64,000 nucleotides of DNA, from contig NZ_CP043959.1 in NCBI RefSeq assembly GCF_008632955.1, positions 5,208,001 to 5,272,000 of the forward strand, read 5' to 3'. Origin of the DNA: Streptomyces tendae (GTDB taxonomy: Bacteria; Actinomycetota; Actinomycetes; Streptomycetales; Streptomycetaceae). A program made the translations under genes and the position numbers. The notes beneath the pieces are model-generated. The model was given only the letters and a program-made list of their open reading frames with translations, searched no databases and was not told where the DNA came from. Positions within the stretch are counted from its first letter, which is position 1. The number at the start of each line of letters is the position of its first letter. Positions 1 through 9,826 of this stretch are shown piece by piece.

Positions 1-818
1 GAGAGCTCGGCGACGGTCATCGCGCCCGCGCGGCAGAGCATCATGTCCGCCGCCGCGTACGCGAGGTCCATCCGGTCCAGGTAACTTACCGGGATGTAGG
101 GGGGCATGCCCGGCATCTGCTGCACCTGCGGCAGTTCGTTCTTCGGGCCGACCGCGTGCAGGATCTGGATGCCGGCCTGCTGCAGCCACGGAGCGACCTG
201 CTGCACCACCTCGTTGAGCCGGCGGGCACCCTGCGAGCCGCCGGAGACCAGCAGGGTCGGCAGATTGGGGTCGAGGCCGAACGCGGCGCGCGCCTCGGGG
301 CGCACGGCCGCCCGGTCCAGGGTGGCGACCGAGCGGCGCAGCGGGATGCCGATGTAACGGGAGTTGCGGAGCTTGCTGTCCGGGGTGGAGACGGCGACCT
401 GCGCCGCGTACCGGGAGCCGATCTTGTTGGCCAGGCCGGGGCGGGCGTTGGCCTCGTGCACCACGATCGGCACCCCGAGGCGCTTGGCCGCGAGGTAACC
501 GGGCAGGGCGACGTAGCCGCCGAAGCCGACCACGGCGTCGGCCCGGGTGCGCTCCAGGATCTGCTCGGTCGCCTTGATGGTGCCGCGCAGCCGGCCCGGG
601 ACGGTGATCAGCTCGGGGGTGGGCTTGCGTGGCAGCGGTACGGCGGGGATCAGCGCCAGTTCGTACCCGCGCTCGGGTACGAGACGGGTCTCCAGGCCGC
701 GCTCCGTGCCCAGGGCCGTGATGCCCACGGTCGGATCCTGCCTGCGCAGCGCGTCCGCGAGGGCGAGCGCGGGCTCGATGTGGCCCGCGGTTCCTCCGCC
801 GGCGAGTACGACATGCAC
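1..818 (-). CDS. murG: MurG, UDP-GlcNAc transferase (partial)
   Basis: Makes lipid II by moving GlcNAc from UDP-GlcNAc onto lipid I at the inner face of the membrane. The GTG start gives VHVVLAGGGTAGHIEPALAL, with the Gly-rich loop (GGGTAGH, residues 7-13) typical of MurG. Further on are VGFGGYVALPG and VVHEANARPGLANK, also typical, and then LLVSGGSQGARRLNEVV near the UDP-sugar site. The C-terminal part lies beyond the window edge, so about 272 of roughly 365 residues are visible. The start is 6 bp past the ftsW stop, as expected for one dcw transcript. The upstream boundary and the family are clear. Confidence 0.97.
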   Translation of the reverse strand, partial: MHVVLAGGGTAGHIEPALALADALRRQDPTVGITALGTERGLETRLVPERGYELALIPAVPLPRKPTPELITVPGRLRGTIKATEQILERTRADAVVGFGGYVALPGYLAAKRLGVPIVVHEANARPGLANKIGSRYAAQVAVSTPDSKLRNSRYIGIPLRRSVATLDRAAVRPEARAAFGLDPNLPTLLVSGGSQGARRLNEVVQQVAPWLQQAGIQILHAVGPKNELPQVQQMPGMPPYIPVSYLDRMDLAYAAADMMLCRAGAMTVAEL

Positions 819-824
819 CGAAAT

Positions 825-2180
825 TCACCGCTCTCCGGACGTACGCGCCCCCGGGGCACGCCGTCGCATCGTGTTCCATCTCCGGGGCCGCCGAGGACCC
901 CCGATCCGCTTTTTACCAAAACGGGGTTGCCGCATCGCAAGCGCCATCCGCGCAGCGGGGTCCTCACGCGCGAAGGCGATCAGCAACCCGATGGCGAACA
1001 TGGTCGGCAGCAGGGCGGACCCGCCGTAGGAGAACAGCGGGAGCGGGACACCGGCGATCGGCAGCAGACCGAGCACCGCACCGATGTTGATCACGGCCTG
1101 CGCCGTGATCCAGGTGGTCACGCCTCCCGCGGCATACCTGACGAAGGGGTCCTCCGTGCGTCCGGCCACGCGGATACCCGCATAGCCTAGAGCCGCGAAC
1201 AGGGCGAGCACCGACAGCGTCCCCGCCAGGCCCAGTTCCTCACCGGTGACGGCGAAGATGAAGTCCGTGTGCGCTTCGGGTAGTTCGCCCCATTTCTCCA
1301 GACTCGCTCCGAGTCCGGAGCCGAAGATCCCGCCGGAGGCCAGGGCGTAGATCCCGTGCACGGCCTGCCAGCAGTCGACCGGTCCCGTCTGGGGCTCGGT
1401 GGCGCCCAGACAGGCGAGCCGGGCCATGCGGTTGGGGCTGGTGCGGATCAGGATCGCGCCGAGCAGCGCGGCGATCGACAGCACCCCGACGAACAGCCGG
1501 GTGGGCGCTCCGGCCAGCCACAGCAGGCCGAAGAGGATCGCGGTGAGGATGATGGCGGTGCCCATGTCGCCGCCGAGCATGATGAGCCCCAGCAGCATGA
1601 AGGCGGCCGGCACCAGCGGCACCAGCATGTGCTTCCACTGGGTCAGCAGCCGCTTGTCCTGTTTGCGGGCGAGCAGGTCGGCGCCCCACAGCACCAGCGC
1701 CAGCTTGCCGAACTCGCTGGGCTGGAGCTGGAAGCTGCCGCCCAGGGAGAGCCAGTTCTGGTTGCCGTTGACCGCGACTCCTATCCCCGGCACCTGCACC
1801 AGGGCCATCAGGAAGACGGCCCCCGCGAGGATGGGGTAGGCGAGCGCCCGGTGCAGCTTCACCGGCATCCGGGAGGCCACCAGCAGCAGCACGCCGCCGA
1901 TGACGGCGGCCAGCAGCTGCTTGCGGAAGAAGTACGAGCCGGGCAGCGACATCTGCAGCGCCGTGATCTGGGAGGCCGAGTAGACCATCACCAGGCCCAG
2001 CACGGTGATCAGCAGGCTGCCGCCGAGGATCACGTAGTAGGCGGTCAGCGGCCGGTCCCAGGCCCTGCGCGCCCGGGTGACCGCGGTGCGCAGCCGGTTC
2101 TCGCGCGGCGGGCGGGGCGCGGCGGGGCGCCGGGCGGCCCGCTGGACGGGCGGCCGGCCGGTACGACTACTGGACATCAC
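825..2180 (-). CDS. ftsW: FtsW, SEDS glycan polymerase of the septum
   Basis: Polytopic SEDS protein of 451 residues that polymerises lipid II at the division septum together with its partner PBP (ftsI here). After a basic, disordered N-terminus of about 45 residues there are about ten hydrophobic segments. SEDS landmarks include QPSEFGKLALVLW, GGDMGTAIILTAIL, FIFAVTGEELGLAG and PLPLFSYGGSAL. The C-terminal tail is Arg-rich. The start is GTG followed by ATG, and either is possible. RodA would be the alternative, but position between murD and murG supports FtsW. The gap of 83 bp to murD is the second largest inside the cluster. Confidence 0.95.
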   Translation of the reverse strand: MMSSSRTGRPPVQRAARRPAAPRPPRENRLRTAVTRARRAWDRPLTAYYVILGGSLLITVLGLVMVYSASQITALQMSLPGSYFFRKQLLAAVIGGVLLLVASRMPVKLHRALAYPILAGAVFLMALVQVPGIGVAVNGNQNWLSLGGSFQLQPSEFGKLALVLWGADLLARKQDKRLLTQWKHMLVPLVPAAFMLLGLIMLGGDMGTAIILTAILFGLLWLAGAPTRLFVGVLSIAALLGAILIRTSPNRMARLACLGATEPQTGPVDCWQAVHGIYALASGGIFGSGLGASLEKWGELPEAHTDFIFAVTGEELGLAGTLSVLALFAALGYAGIRVAGRTEDPFVRYAAGGVTTWITAQAVINIGAVLGLLPIAGVPLPLFSYGGSALLPTMFAIGLLIAFAREDPAARMALAMRQPRFGKKRIGGPRRPRRWNTMRRRAPGARTSGER

Positions 2181-2263
2181 GACCTCCGCGGTACGCCGGC
2201 CAACAGGTCCTGGACGGTCCCACGCGTCCCTCCCAAGGTCGCCCGGCGCCGGGGCGGCCGGGG

Positions 2264-3682
2264 TCAGGCGCCGAGCTCGCGCACCGCCTGGGCGAACGCG
2301 TCACCGCGCTTGTTGTAGTTGGCGAACATGTCCATCGAGGCGCAGGCCGGGGCCAGCAGCACCGTGTCACCGGGGCGTGCGAGCCGCCGCGCCTCCTGGA
2401 CCGCCTCGAGCATCGCCCCAGTGTCGGTCCGGCCGAGGTCGACGACGGGTACCTCGGGGGCGTGTCGCGCCAGGGCTTCGCGGATCAGCTCGCGGTCCCG
2501 GCCGATCAGCACGGCGCCGCGCAGCCGCTTCGCCGCGTCCGCGACGAGTTCGTCGAAGGTGGCGCCCTTGGCGAGCCCGCCGGCGATCCACACCACGGAG
2601 TCGTACGCGGCCAACGAGGCCTGCGCGGCGTGGGTGTTGGTGGCCTTGGAGTCGTCCACGTAGGCCACGCCGTCCAGATCGGCCACGTGGGCGATGCGGT
2701 GGGCGTCCGGGGTGAAGGCCCGCAGGCCGTCCCGTACGGCGCCGGCCGGAACGCCGTAGGCCCGCGCGAGCGCCGCGGCGGCAAGGGCGTTGGCGATGTT
2801 GTGCGGGGCGGCCGGCTTCACGTCGGCGACCTCGGCGAGCTCCTGGGCGTTCTTGTGCCGGTTCTCCACGAAGGCGCGGTCGACCAGGATGCCCTCGACG
2901 ACGCCGAGTTGGGAGGGACCGGGGGTGCCGAGGGTGAAGCCGATCGCCCGGCAGCCCTCCTCGACGTCGGCCTCGCGGACCAGGTCCTCGGTGGCCTTGT
3001 CCGCCGTGTTGTAGACGCAGGCGATCCGGTTGCCCTCGTAGATGCGGCCCTTGTCCTTGGCGTACGCCTCCATGGAGCCGTGCCAGTCGAGGTGGTCGGG
3101 CGCCAGGTTGAGGACGGCGGCGGAGTGGGCGCGCAGGGAGGGCGCCCAGTGGAGCTGGTAGCTGGACAGCTCCACGGCGAGCACGTCGTACTCCTCGTCG
3201 CCGAGCACCGCGTCGAGGAGGGAGACGCCGATGTTGCCCACGGCGGCGGTGCGCAGACCCGCCGCCTCCAGGATGGAGGCGAGCATCTGCACGGTGGTGG
3301 TCTTGCCGTTGGTGCCGGTGACCGCGAGCCAGTCGGCCGCGCCGGGCTTCCTGAGCCGCCAGGCGAGTTCGACGTCGCCCCACACCGGCACGCCGGCCGC
3401 GTCCGCCGCCGCGAACAGCGGTTTGTCCGGCTTCCAGCCGGGCGCGGTGACGATCAGCTCGGTGCCGTCGGGCAGGGTGTCGCCGTCGCCGAGGCGCACG
3501 GTGACACCGAGCGCCTCGAGTTCCGCCGCCTGCTCGCGTGCGCGGGCGTCGTCGCCGTCGTTGACGACGGTGACCTTCGCGCCGAGTCCGTGCAGCGCCC
3601 TGGCCGCCGGGACACCCGAGACGCCGAGTCCGGCGACGGTGACGTGCTTGCCCTGCCAGTCGGTCACTTGTCCGCTGCCCAT
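2264..3682 (-). CDS. murD: MurD, UDP-MurNAc-L-Ala:D-Glu ligase
   Basis: Cytoplasmic Mur ligase that adds D-glutamate to UDP-MurNAc-L-Ala. N-terminal Rossmann-like start VTVAGLGVSG, then the ATP P-loop VTGTNGKTTT and the central ELSSYQLHWAPSL motif, with a C-terminal domain holding YVDDSKATNTHA and the GLAKGATF segment. I chose ATG at 3682 (MGSGQVTDWQGK), which overlaps the mraY end by 19 bp. GTG at 3667 (VTDWQGK) would form a GTGA overlap with the mraY stop and is a real alternative. Length of 472 residues fits the family. A longer frame running on to 4762 is only the antisense shadow of mraY. Confidence 0.96.
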   Translation of the reverse strand: MGSGQVTDWQGKHVTVAGLGVSGVPAARALHGLGAKVTVVNDGDDARAREQAAELEALGVTVRLGDGDTLPDGTELIVTAPGWKPDKPLFAAADAAGVPVWGDVELAWRLRKPGAADWLAVTGTNGKTTTVQMLASILEAAGLRTAAVGNIGVSLLDAVLGDEEYDVLAVELSSYQLHWAPSLRAHSAAVLNLAPDHLDWHGSMEAYAKDKGRIYEGNRIACVYNTADKATEDLVREADVEEGCRAIGFTLGTPGPSQLGVVEGILVDRAFVENRHKNAQELAEVADVKPAAPHNIANALAAAALARAYGVPAGAVRDGLRAFTPDAHRIAHVADLDGVAYVDDSKATNTHAAQASLAAYDSVVWIAGGLAKGATFDELVADAAKRLRGAVLIGRDRELIREALARHAPEVPVVDLGRTDTGAMLEAVQEARRLARPGDTVLLAPACASMDMFANYNKRGDAFAQAVRELGA

Positions 3683-4737
3683 CCCGCGTAGAAGAGGCCC
3701 AGTCCGACGATCACGCAGATGCCCTGGATGATCCAGAAGCGGACCACCACAAGGACTTCGGACCAGCCTTTGAGTTCGAAGTGGTGCTGGAGTGGCGCCA
3801 TCCGGAAGACGCGTTTCCCGGTGAGCCGGAACGAACCGACCTGGATGACGACCGACATCGTGATGAGGACGAACAGGCCGCCGAGGATGGCGAGCAGCAG
3901 CTCGGTGCGGGAGCAGATCGCCAGACCCGCGAGCACACCGCCGAGCGCCAGTGAACCGGTGTCCCCCATGAAGATCTTGGCCGGCGAGGTGTTCCACCAC
4001 AGGAAGCCCAGGCAGGCGCCCATCAGCGCGGAGGAGACCACCGCGAGGTCCAGCGGGTCGCGCACCTCGTAGCAGGCGCCCGGGTTGGTCAGGGTGTCGC
4101 CGTTGGCGCAGGACTCCTGGAACTGCCAGACGCCGATGAAGGTGTAGGCGCCGAAGACCAGGACGGAGGCGCCGGTGGCGAGGCCGTCCAGACCGTCGGT
4201 GAGGTTCACGCCGTTGGACATGGCGAGGATCATGAACAGCGCCCAGACCACGAACAGCACCGGGCCGATGGTCCAGCCGAAGTCGGTGATGAACGACAGC
4301 TTGGTGGAGGCCGGGGTCTGCCCGCGGGAGTCCGCGAACTGCAGCGAGAGCACCGCGAAGGCGATGCCGACGATCAGCTGGCCCGCCATCTTCGCCTTGG
4401 CCCGCAGACCCAGCGAACGCCTCTTGACGATCTTGATGTAGTCGTCGAGGAAGCCGACCATGCCCATGCCCACCATGAGGCCGAGCACCAGCAGCCCGGA
4501 GAACGTGGGGGGTTTGCCGGTGATCACCTTGGACAGGAAGTAGGCGGCGACCGTCGCCAGGATGAAGGCGATGCCGCCCATCGTCGGCGTACCGCGCTTG
4601 CTGGCGTGCTCGCGCGGGCCGTCGTCCCGGATGTACTGCCCGTATCCCTTGCGGGCGAGCAGCTTGATCAGCAGCGGGGTGCCGACCAGCGTCAGGAAGA
4701 GGCCAATGACTCCTGCGAACAGGATCTGATTCATCAT
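3664..4737 (-). CDS. mraY: MraY, phospho-MurNAc-pentapeptide translocase
   Basis: Integral membrane enzyme that transfers phospho-MurNAc-pentapeptide onto undecaprenyl phosphate to form lipid I. It has 357 residues and about ten membrane segments. Catalytic acidic residues lie in GFLDDYIK (D98, D99), in NGVNLTDGLDGLA (175-187) and in FMGDTGSLALGG (from 256). The conserved PTMGG (51-55) precedes the second membrane segment. The first ATG overlaps the murF stop as ATGA, so the two are probably translationally coupled. A second ATG follows immediately. Confidence 0.97.
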   Translation of the reverse strand: MMNQILFAGVIGLFLTLVGTPLLIKLLARKGYGQYIRDDGPREHASKRGTPTMGGIAFILATVAAYFLSKVITGKPPTFSGLLVLGLMVGMGMVGFLDDYIKIVKRRSLGLRAKAKMAGQLIVGIAFAVLSLQFADSRGQTPASTKLSFITDFGWTIGPVLFVVWALFMILAMSNGVNLTDGLDGLATGASVLVFGAYTFIGVWQFQESCANGDTLTNPGACYEVRDPLDLAVVSSALMGACLGFLWWNTSPAKIFMGDTGSLALGGVLAGLAICSRTELLLAILGGLFVLITMSVVIQVGSFRLTGKRVFRMAPLQHHFELKGWSEVLVVVRFWIIQGICVIVGLGLFYAGWAADK

Positions 4738-6149
4738 CGGGCGGCGACCTCACCCTCGGCACCGGTCTCGAGCAGCGCCTGCGCCACGCTCTCGAGCCCG
4801 ACCGAACGGGATGCCTTCACGAGTACGACATCCCCCGGGCGCAATTCGCTGCGCAACAGGTCGACCGCCGCCTGTGCGTCGGACACGTGCACCGACTCCT
4901 CACCCCACGAACCCTCGTTATATGCGCCCAGTTGCAGCCAGGCGGCTTCCCTGCCCCCGACCGCGACGAGCTTGCTGACGTTGAGCCGGACGGCGAGCCG
5001 TCCGACCGCGTCGTGCTCGGCGAGCGCCTCGTCCCCGAGCTCGGCCATCTTGCCGAGCACCGCCCACGTACGACGCCCGTTGCCCATCGCCGCCAGCGCG
5101 CGCAGCGCGGCCTTCATGGACTCGGGGTTCGCGTTGTAGGCGTCGTTGACGACCGTCACGCCGTCCGGTCGCTCGGTGACCTCCATGCGCCAGCGGGAGA
5201 GGGAGCCCGCCTCGGAGAGCGCACGGGCGATCTCGTCTGCGGACATGCCCAACTCGTGGGCGACGGCGGCCGCGGCGAGCGCGTTCGACACGTGATGCTC
5301 ACCGTACAGGCGCATGGTCACATCGCATGCACCGGAGGGTGTGTGAAGCTTGAAGGAGGGCTGTCCGCTGTCCGTGAGTCGCACGTTCTCTGCGGAGACG
5401 TCCGCTTCGCCGGACTCTCCGAAAAGGATCACCTTCGCCTTCGTACGGGAGGCCATCGCCCGGACGTAGGGGTCGTCCGCGTTGAGGACCGCGACGCCGC
5501 CCTCCTCGGCCGGGGGCAGGGACTCCACGAGTTCGCCCTTGGCCTGGGCGATCTGCTCGCGGCCGCCGAACTCCCCGATGTGGGCGGAGCCGACGTTCAG
5601 CACGAGGCCGATCCGCGGCGGCGTCAGACCGGTGAGGTAGCGGATGTGGCCGATTCCGCGCGCCCCCATCTCCAGCACGAGGAACTTCGTCTCCTCGGTG
5701 GCGGTGAGCGCGGTCAGCGGCAGCCCGATCTCGTTGTTGAGGGAGCCGGGGGTGAAGACGGTCGGCGCCTTGCTCCGCAGCACCTGGGCGATGAGGTCCT
5801 TGGTGCTGGTCTTGCCGGCCGAGCCGGTGAGGGCGACGAGGGTGGCGCCGAGCCGGCGGACGACGTGCCGGGCGAGGGCGCCCAGGGCGGCCTGGACGTC
5901 CTCCACGACGATCGCGGGGACCCCGACGGGCCGGGAGGCGAGCACGGCGACCGCGCCCGCCTCGACGACCTGGGCCGCGTAGTCGTGCCCGTCCGCGCGC
6001 TCGCCGACGAAGGCGACGAAGAGGCTGCCCGGGCCCGCTTCCCGCGAGTCCCGGACCACCTCACCGGTGACCCGGACGGCAGGGTCCGGTATGTCGTGCG
6101 TCTGCCCGCCGACGACTTCTGCGATCTCGGCGAGGGAGAGGGCGATCAC
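4734..6149 (-). CDS. murF: MurF, UDP-MurNAc-tripeptide:D-Ala-D-Ala ligase
   Basis: Last cytoplasmic Mur ligase, adding D-Ala-D-Ala to the UDP-MurNAc-tripeptide. The protein of 471 residues begins MIALSLAEIAEVVGG with a GTG start. The P-loop is LTGSAGKTSTKD, followed by the family motif TPGSLNNEIGLPL, the LVLEMGARGIGHI segment and VNDAYNANPESMKAAL in the C-terminal half. It lies 4 bp after the murE stop and overlaps mraY by 4 bp, so murE, murF and mraY form a tight unit. Confidence 0.96.
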   Translation of the reverse strand: MIALSLAEIAEVVGGQTHDIPDPAVRVTGEVVRDSREAGPGSLFVAFVGERADGHDYAAQVVEAGAVAVLASRPVGVPAIVVEDVQAALGALARHVVRRLGATLVALTGSAGKTSTKDLIAQVLRSKAPTVFTPGSLNNEIGLPLTALTATEETKFLVLEMGARGIGHIRYLTGLTPPRIGLVLNVGSAHIGEFGGREQIAQAKGELVESLPPAEEGGVAVLNADDPYVRAMASRTKAKVILFGESGEADVSAENVRLTDSGQPSFKLHTPSGACDVTMRLYGEHHVSNALAAAAVAHELGMSADEIARALSEAGSLSRWRMEVTERPDGVTVVNDAYNANPESMKAALRALAAMGNGRRTWAVLGKMAELGDEALAEHDAVGRLAVRLNVSKLVAVGGREAAWLQLGAYNEGSWGEESVHVSDAQAAVDLLRSELRPGDVVLVKASRSVGLESVAQALLETGAEGEVAAR

Positions 6150-6153
6150 AAGT

Positions 6154-7809
6154 TCATCCCTGGGTCTTCTTGATGGCTTCGCGAAGCACCTGGCGGTCGT
6201 CGAAGGGACGCACCACCCCGGCGATGTCCTGTCCCAGCTCGTGGCCCTTGCCGGCGACCAGCACGGTGTCGCCGGGCTCGGCCCGGGCGACGGCGGCGGC
6301 GATCGCGGCGGCCCGGTCCTCGAAGACCTGGACCTCGCCGCGCTGGTGGGCGGGCACCGAGGCGGCGCCCAGCAGCATGGCGGCGAGGATCGCCAGCGGG
6401 TCCTCGGAGCGGGGGTTGTCGGAGGTCAGTACGGCGGTGTCGGCGAGCCGCGCGGCGGCGGCGCCCATCGGCTCCCGCTTGGTGACGTCACGGTCGCCGC
6501 CGCAGCCGAGCACGACGTGCACCCGCCCCTCGGTGACCTTGCGCAGGGCGCGCAGCACCGACTCCACGGCGTCCGTCTTGTGGGCGTAGTCCACGACCGC
6601 GAGGTAGGGCTGGCCCTCGTCGACGCGTTCCAGGCGGCCGGGCACGCCCGGCACGGCGGCCACGCCGTCGGCGGCGGCCTGCGGGTCGAGTCCGGCGGCG
6701 GCCAGCGCGACGATCGCGGCCAGGGAGTTGGCCACGTTGAAGGGACCCGGCAGCGGCGAACGGGCCGTGATTCGCTCACCCTTGGGACCGACCACGGTGA
6801 ACGTCGAGTCCAGCGGGCCGACCTGGACGTCCTCGGCGCGCCAGTCGGCGTCCGGGTGCCCCTCGGCGGAGTAGGTGACGACCGGGACGCCGGCCTCCTT
6901 GACCAGACGGCGGCCGTACTCGTCGTCCACGTTGACCACGCCGAGCCTGCTGCGGGCCGGGGTGAACAGCTGCGCCTTGGCCTGGAAGTAGTCCTCCATG
7001 CCGGAGTGGAACTCCATGTGCTCCGGGCTGAGGTTGGTGAAGACGGCGATGTCGAAGACACAGCCGTCGACCCGGCCGAGGACCAGGGCGTGGCTGGAGA
7101 CCTCCATGGCGACCGCGTCGGTGCCGCGCTCGCGCATCACCGCGAACAGCGCCTGGAGGTCGGTGGCCTCGGGCGTGGTGCGCTCGGACTTGATGCGTTC
7201 GTCGCCGATGCGCATCTCGACCGTGCCGATCAGCCCCGTGCTGCGGACGGTCCGCAGACCGCCCTCGACGAGGTAGGCGGTGGTGGTCTTGCCGGAGGTG
7301 CCGGTGATGCCGATCTGGAGCAGATCGCGGCCGGGGTGGCCGTAGATGGTGGCGGCCAGTTCGCCCATCCGGGCCCGCGGGTCGTCCACGACCAGCGCGG
7401 GCAGCCCGGTCGCGGCGACGCGTTCGGCGCCGGCCGGGTCGGTCAGCACGGCGGCGGCGCCGAGGCCGGCGGCCTGGGTGGCGAAGTCGGCGCCGTGGGC
7501 GCGGGCGCCCGGCAGCGCGGCGTACAGGTCGCCGGGGCGGACGGCACGCGAGTCGTGGGTGATGCCCGTGACCTCGGCGGCCTGCTCCGGGGCGGGGACA
7601 CCCAGCTGACCGGCGAGTTCCGCGAGGGTCGTGGCGGAGACCCGGTCCGGACGGGGCGGTCCCGGATATGTCACGGGTTGGCCCTTCTGGGTGGTTTGGG
7701 ACTGATCAGCGTGTGGCACGGCGGTGAGCGTACCGGGCGTACCGCTCGGCGGGCCAAGCGAGGGGCCGCGGGGGCTCTGGTTCCCGGGGTCGGGGGTGAT
7801 CGTTGTCAC
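6154..7809 (-). CDS. murE: MurE, UDP-MurNAc-dipeptide:diaminopimelate ligase
   Basis: Adds the third residue of the stem peptide. The P-loop GTSGKTT is at 170-176, EVSSHALVLGRV follows at 236-247, and the DNPR motif (464-467) marks the diaminopimelate-type rather than the lysine-type enzyme. That agrees with LL-diaminopimelate cell walls in Streptomyces, although the motif cannot tell LL from meso forms. The 551-residue frame has about 45 extra Pro/Gln-rich residues before the conserved part. An internal GTG in front of TYPGPPRP (residue 47) is a possible later start. The 37-bp gap to ftsI is short. Confidence 0.95.
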   Translation of the reverse strand: MTTITPDPGNQSPRGPSLGPPSGTPGTLTAVPHADQSQTTQKGQPVTYPGPPRPDRVSATTLAELAGQLGVPAPEQAAEVTGITHDSRAVRPGDLYAALPGARAHGADFATQAAGLGAAAVLTDPAGAERVAATGLPALVVDDPRARMGELAATIYGHPGRDLLQIGITGTSGKTTTAYLVEGGLRTVRSTGLIGTVEMRIGDERIKSERTTPEATDLQALFAVMRERGTDAVAMEVSSHALVLGRVDGCVFDIAVFTNLSPEHMEFHSGMEDYFQAKAQLFTPARSRLGVVNVDDEYGRRLVKEAGVPVVTYSAEGHPDADWRAEDVQVGPLDSTFTVVGPKGERITARSPLPGPFNVANSLAAIVALAAAGLDPQAAADGVAAVPGVPGRLERVDEGQPYLAVVDYAHKTDAVESVLRALRKVTEGRVHVVLGCGGDRDVTKREPMGAAAARLADTAVLTSDNPRSEDPLAILAAMLLGAASVPAHQRGEVQVFEDRAAAIAAAVARAEPGDTVLVAGKGHELGQDIAGVVRPFDDRQVLREAIKKTQG

Positions 7810-7846
7810 GAGGTGGTTCCTGGTGGCTCGGTGCTCGGTACGGGGG

Positions 7847-9826
7847 TCAGGGCTGGTAGGTGACCGGCAGGGCGGCGGGGGCGGCGCCGGTGGGCGGCAC
7901 CTGGAGGGTCTTCAGGGAGAACTCCATGACCTGCTTGAAGACGGGGCCGCAGATCTGGCCGCCGAAGTAGCTGCCCTGGGTGGCGTTCTGGATGACGCAG
8001 TAGACGGTGATCCGGGGCTTGTCGGCGGGCGCGAACCCGGCGAAGGACGAGGTGTAGCCGTGGTACTTGCCGGTGGCCGGATCCACGCGGTTCGCCGTAC
8101 CCGTCTTGCCCGCGACCCGGTAGCCCGGGATGCGCGCCTTGGTTCCGGTTCCCTCCTCGTCGTCGACGACCGACTCCAGCATCCGCGCGAGGGTCTTCGC
8201 CGTCTTCTCGCCGACGACGCGGGTCTCCTTGGGCTTCGGGGCGGGGGTGAAGCGTCCGTCGGGTCCCTTGGAGCCGCGTACGAGGGTGGGTTCGACGCGG
8301 ACGCCGCCGTTGGCGATGGTCGAGTAGACGGAGGCGGCCTGCATCGCGTTGATGGACACGCCCTGGCCGAAAGGAATCGTGTACTGCTGCGAGGTGGACC
8401 AGTCGTCCGGCGGGGCCAGGATGCCCTTGGTCTCGCCGGGGAAGCCCAGCCCGGTGTGGCTGCCCAGGCCGAACCTGCGCAGGTAGTCGTACAGCACCTT
8501 GTTGGCCTGCCCCTGGGTCTTGCCGAGCTGCCCGGTGGCGAGGATGGTGCCGATGTTGCTGGACTTGGCGAGGACGCCGTTGAGCGTCAGGTACCAGGTC
8601 GGGTGGTCGATGTCGTCCTTGAACAGCCGGTCGCCGCGGTGCAGCCGGTTGGGCACCACCACGTGGGTCCCGGGGGTGGCGGCGTTCTCCTCGAGGACGG
8701 CCGCCATGGACAGCACCTTGGCCGTGGAGCCCGGTTCGAAGGCGTCCTGGAGGGCCGCGTTGCCGAGCGTCTTCGGGTCGGCCTCGGACAGGTCGTTGGG
8801 GTCGAAGCCGGGGGCGTTGGCCATCGCGAGGACCTCACCGGTGCGGGTGTCCTGCACGATGACGTAGCCGCGGTCGGCCGCCGACTCCTCCACCTGCTTG
8901 CTGATGGCGTTCTGCGCGGCCCACTGGATGTCCCGGTCGATGGTGAGCTCGATGTCGCTGCCGGGCACCGCCGGGGTCTCCGTGGAGCCCGCGGTGGGGA
9001 CCAGACGGCCGCCGGACTGGGCGTAGCGGATCTTGCCGTCCTCGCCGGCCAGCCGCTTCTCCAGCTGGAGCTCGACGCCGCCGCTGCCCTTCCCCTCGGC
9101 GTTGACCCAGCCCAGTATCCCGGCGGCGAGCTCGTTGTTGGGGTACACCCGCTTGCTGGTCGGCACGGAGAAGACGCCGGCCAGGGCGTTGACGGTGGAC
9201 GGGTCGGACTCGGCCTTCTTCGCCAGGGCGGCCTTGAGGTCCTTGATCTGCTTCCAGACCTGCGGGGTCTGCCGGCCGGCCAGTTTCACGTAGCGCAGGG
9301 ACGGGTTGTCCGGGCGCAGCTTGCGGACCAGCTCCTCCTGGTCGGCGCCGAGGATCGGGGCGAGCAGGGCGGCGGCCTGTTCGGGGCCGTCGGTGACCTT
9401 CAGCTCGTCCGGCGCGAACATCGTGGGGTCGGCGGTGATGTCGTAGGCGTCCTCGCTGGTGGCGAGGGCCACGCCGTTGCGGTCGGTGATCTCGCCGCGT
9501 TCGGCGGCCAGCACCTGGCCCACGTAGCGGTTGCGCTCGGCCTTGCCGGCGTAGGTGCTCGCGTCGACGGCCTGGACCTGGAACAGGCGGACGACGAAGG
9601 CGAGCATGACGAGGGTGAGGCCCACGCCGACCAGGCGCAGCCGGGGGCGGGGGCTGCCCAGCCGGATGACCTTCGGGGCGCCGGGGCGTGGTCCGCCGGG
9701 CCGGCGGGCCGGACGGGCTCCGGGGCCGGGGCCGGGGCCGGTGCGGTTGCGGGCGGCCGGACGGACGGGCCGGGCGGGGCCGGGCACCCGGCGGCGGGGC
9801 GGTTCCCTGTCGGACACTTCCGTCAC
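7847..9826 (-). CDS. ftsI: FtsI, septal class B penicillin-binding protein
   Basis: DD-transpeptidase of the division septum. A basic Pro/Arg/Gly-rich tail of about 60 residues precedes one membrane anchor (about 64-84). The dimerisation domain follows, and then the transpeptidase domain with active-site STAK (Ser367 to Lys370), SSN (422-424) and KTGT (574-577). The 659-residue length is normal for actinobacterial FtsI. Its ATG overlaps the ftsL stop (ATGA), which argues for coupled synthesis of FtsL and FtsI. All three catalytic motifs are intact. Confidence 0.96.
   Translation of the reverse strand: MTEVSDREPPRRRVPGPARPVRPAARNRTGPGPGPGARPARRPGGPRPGAPKVIRLGSPRPRLRLVGVGLTLVMLAFVVRLFQVQAVDASTYAGKAERNRYVGQVLAAERGEITDRNGVALATSEDAYDITADPTMFAPDELKVTDGPEQAAALLAPILGADQEELVRKLRPDNPSLRYVKLAGRQTPQVWKQIKDLKAALAKKAESDPSTVNALAGVFSVPTSKRVYPNNELAAGILGWVNAEGKGSGGVELQLEKRLAGEDGKIRYAQSGGRLVPTAGSTETPAVPGSDIELTIDRDIQWAAQNAISKQVEESAADRGYVIVQDTRTGEVLAMANAPGFDPNDLSEADPKTLGNAALQDAFEPGSTAKVLSMAAVLEENAATPGTHVVVPNRLHRGDRLFKDDIDHPTWYLTLNGVLAKSSNIGTILATGQLGKTQGQANKVLYDYLRRFGLGSHTGLGFPGETKGILAPPDDWSTSQQYTIPFGQGVSINAMQAASVYSTIANGGVRVEPTLVRGSKGPDGRFTPAPKPKETRVVGEKTAKTLARMLESVVDDEEGTGTKARIPGYRVAGKTGTANRVDPATGKYHGYTSSFAGFAPADKPRITVYCVIQNATQGSYFGGQICGPVFKQVMEFSLKTLQVPPTGAAPAALPVTYQP

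Noticed and set aside
2264..4762. A fused murD protein of 832 residues
   Set aside because: The N-terminal 360 residues are the mraY gene read in another frame; murD starts near 3682.
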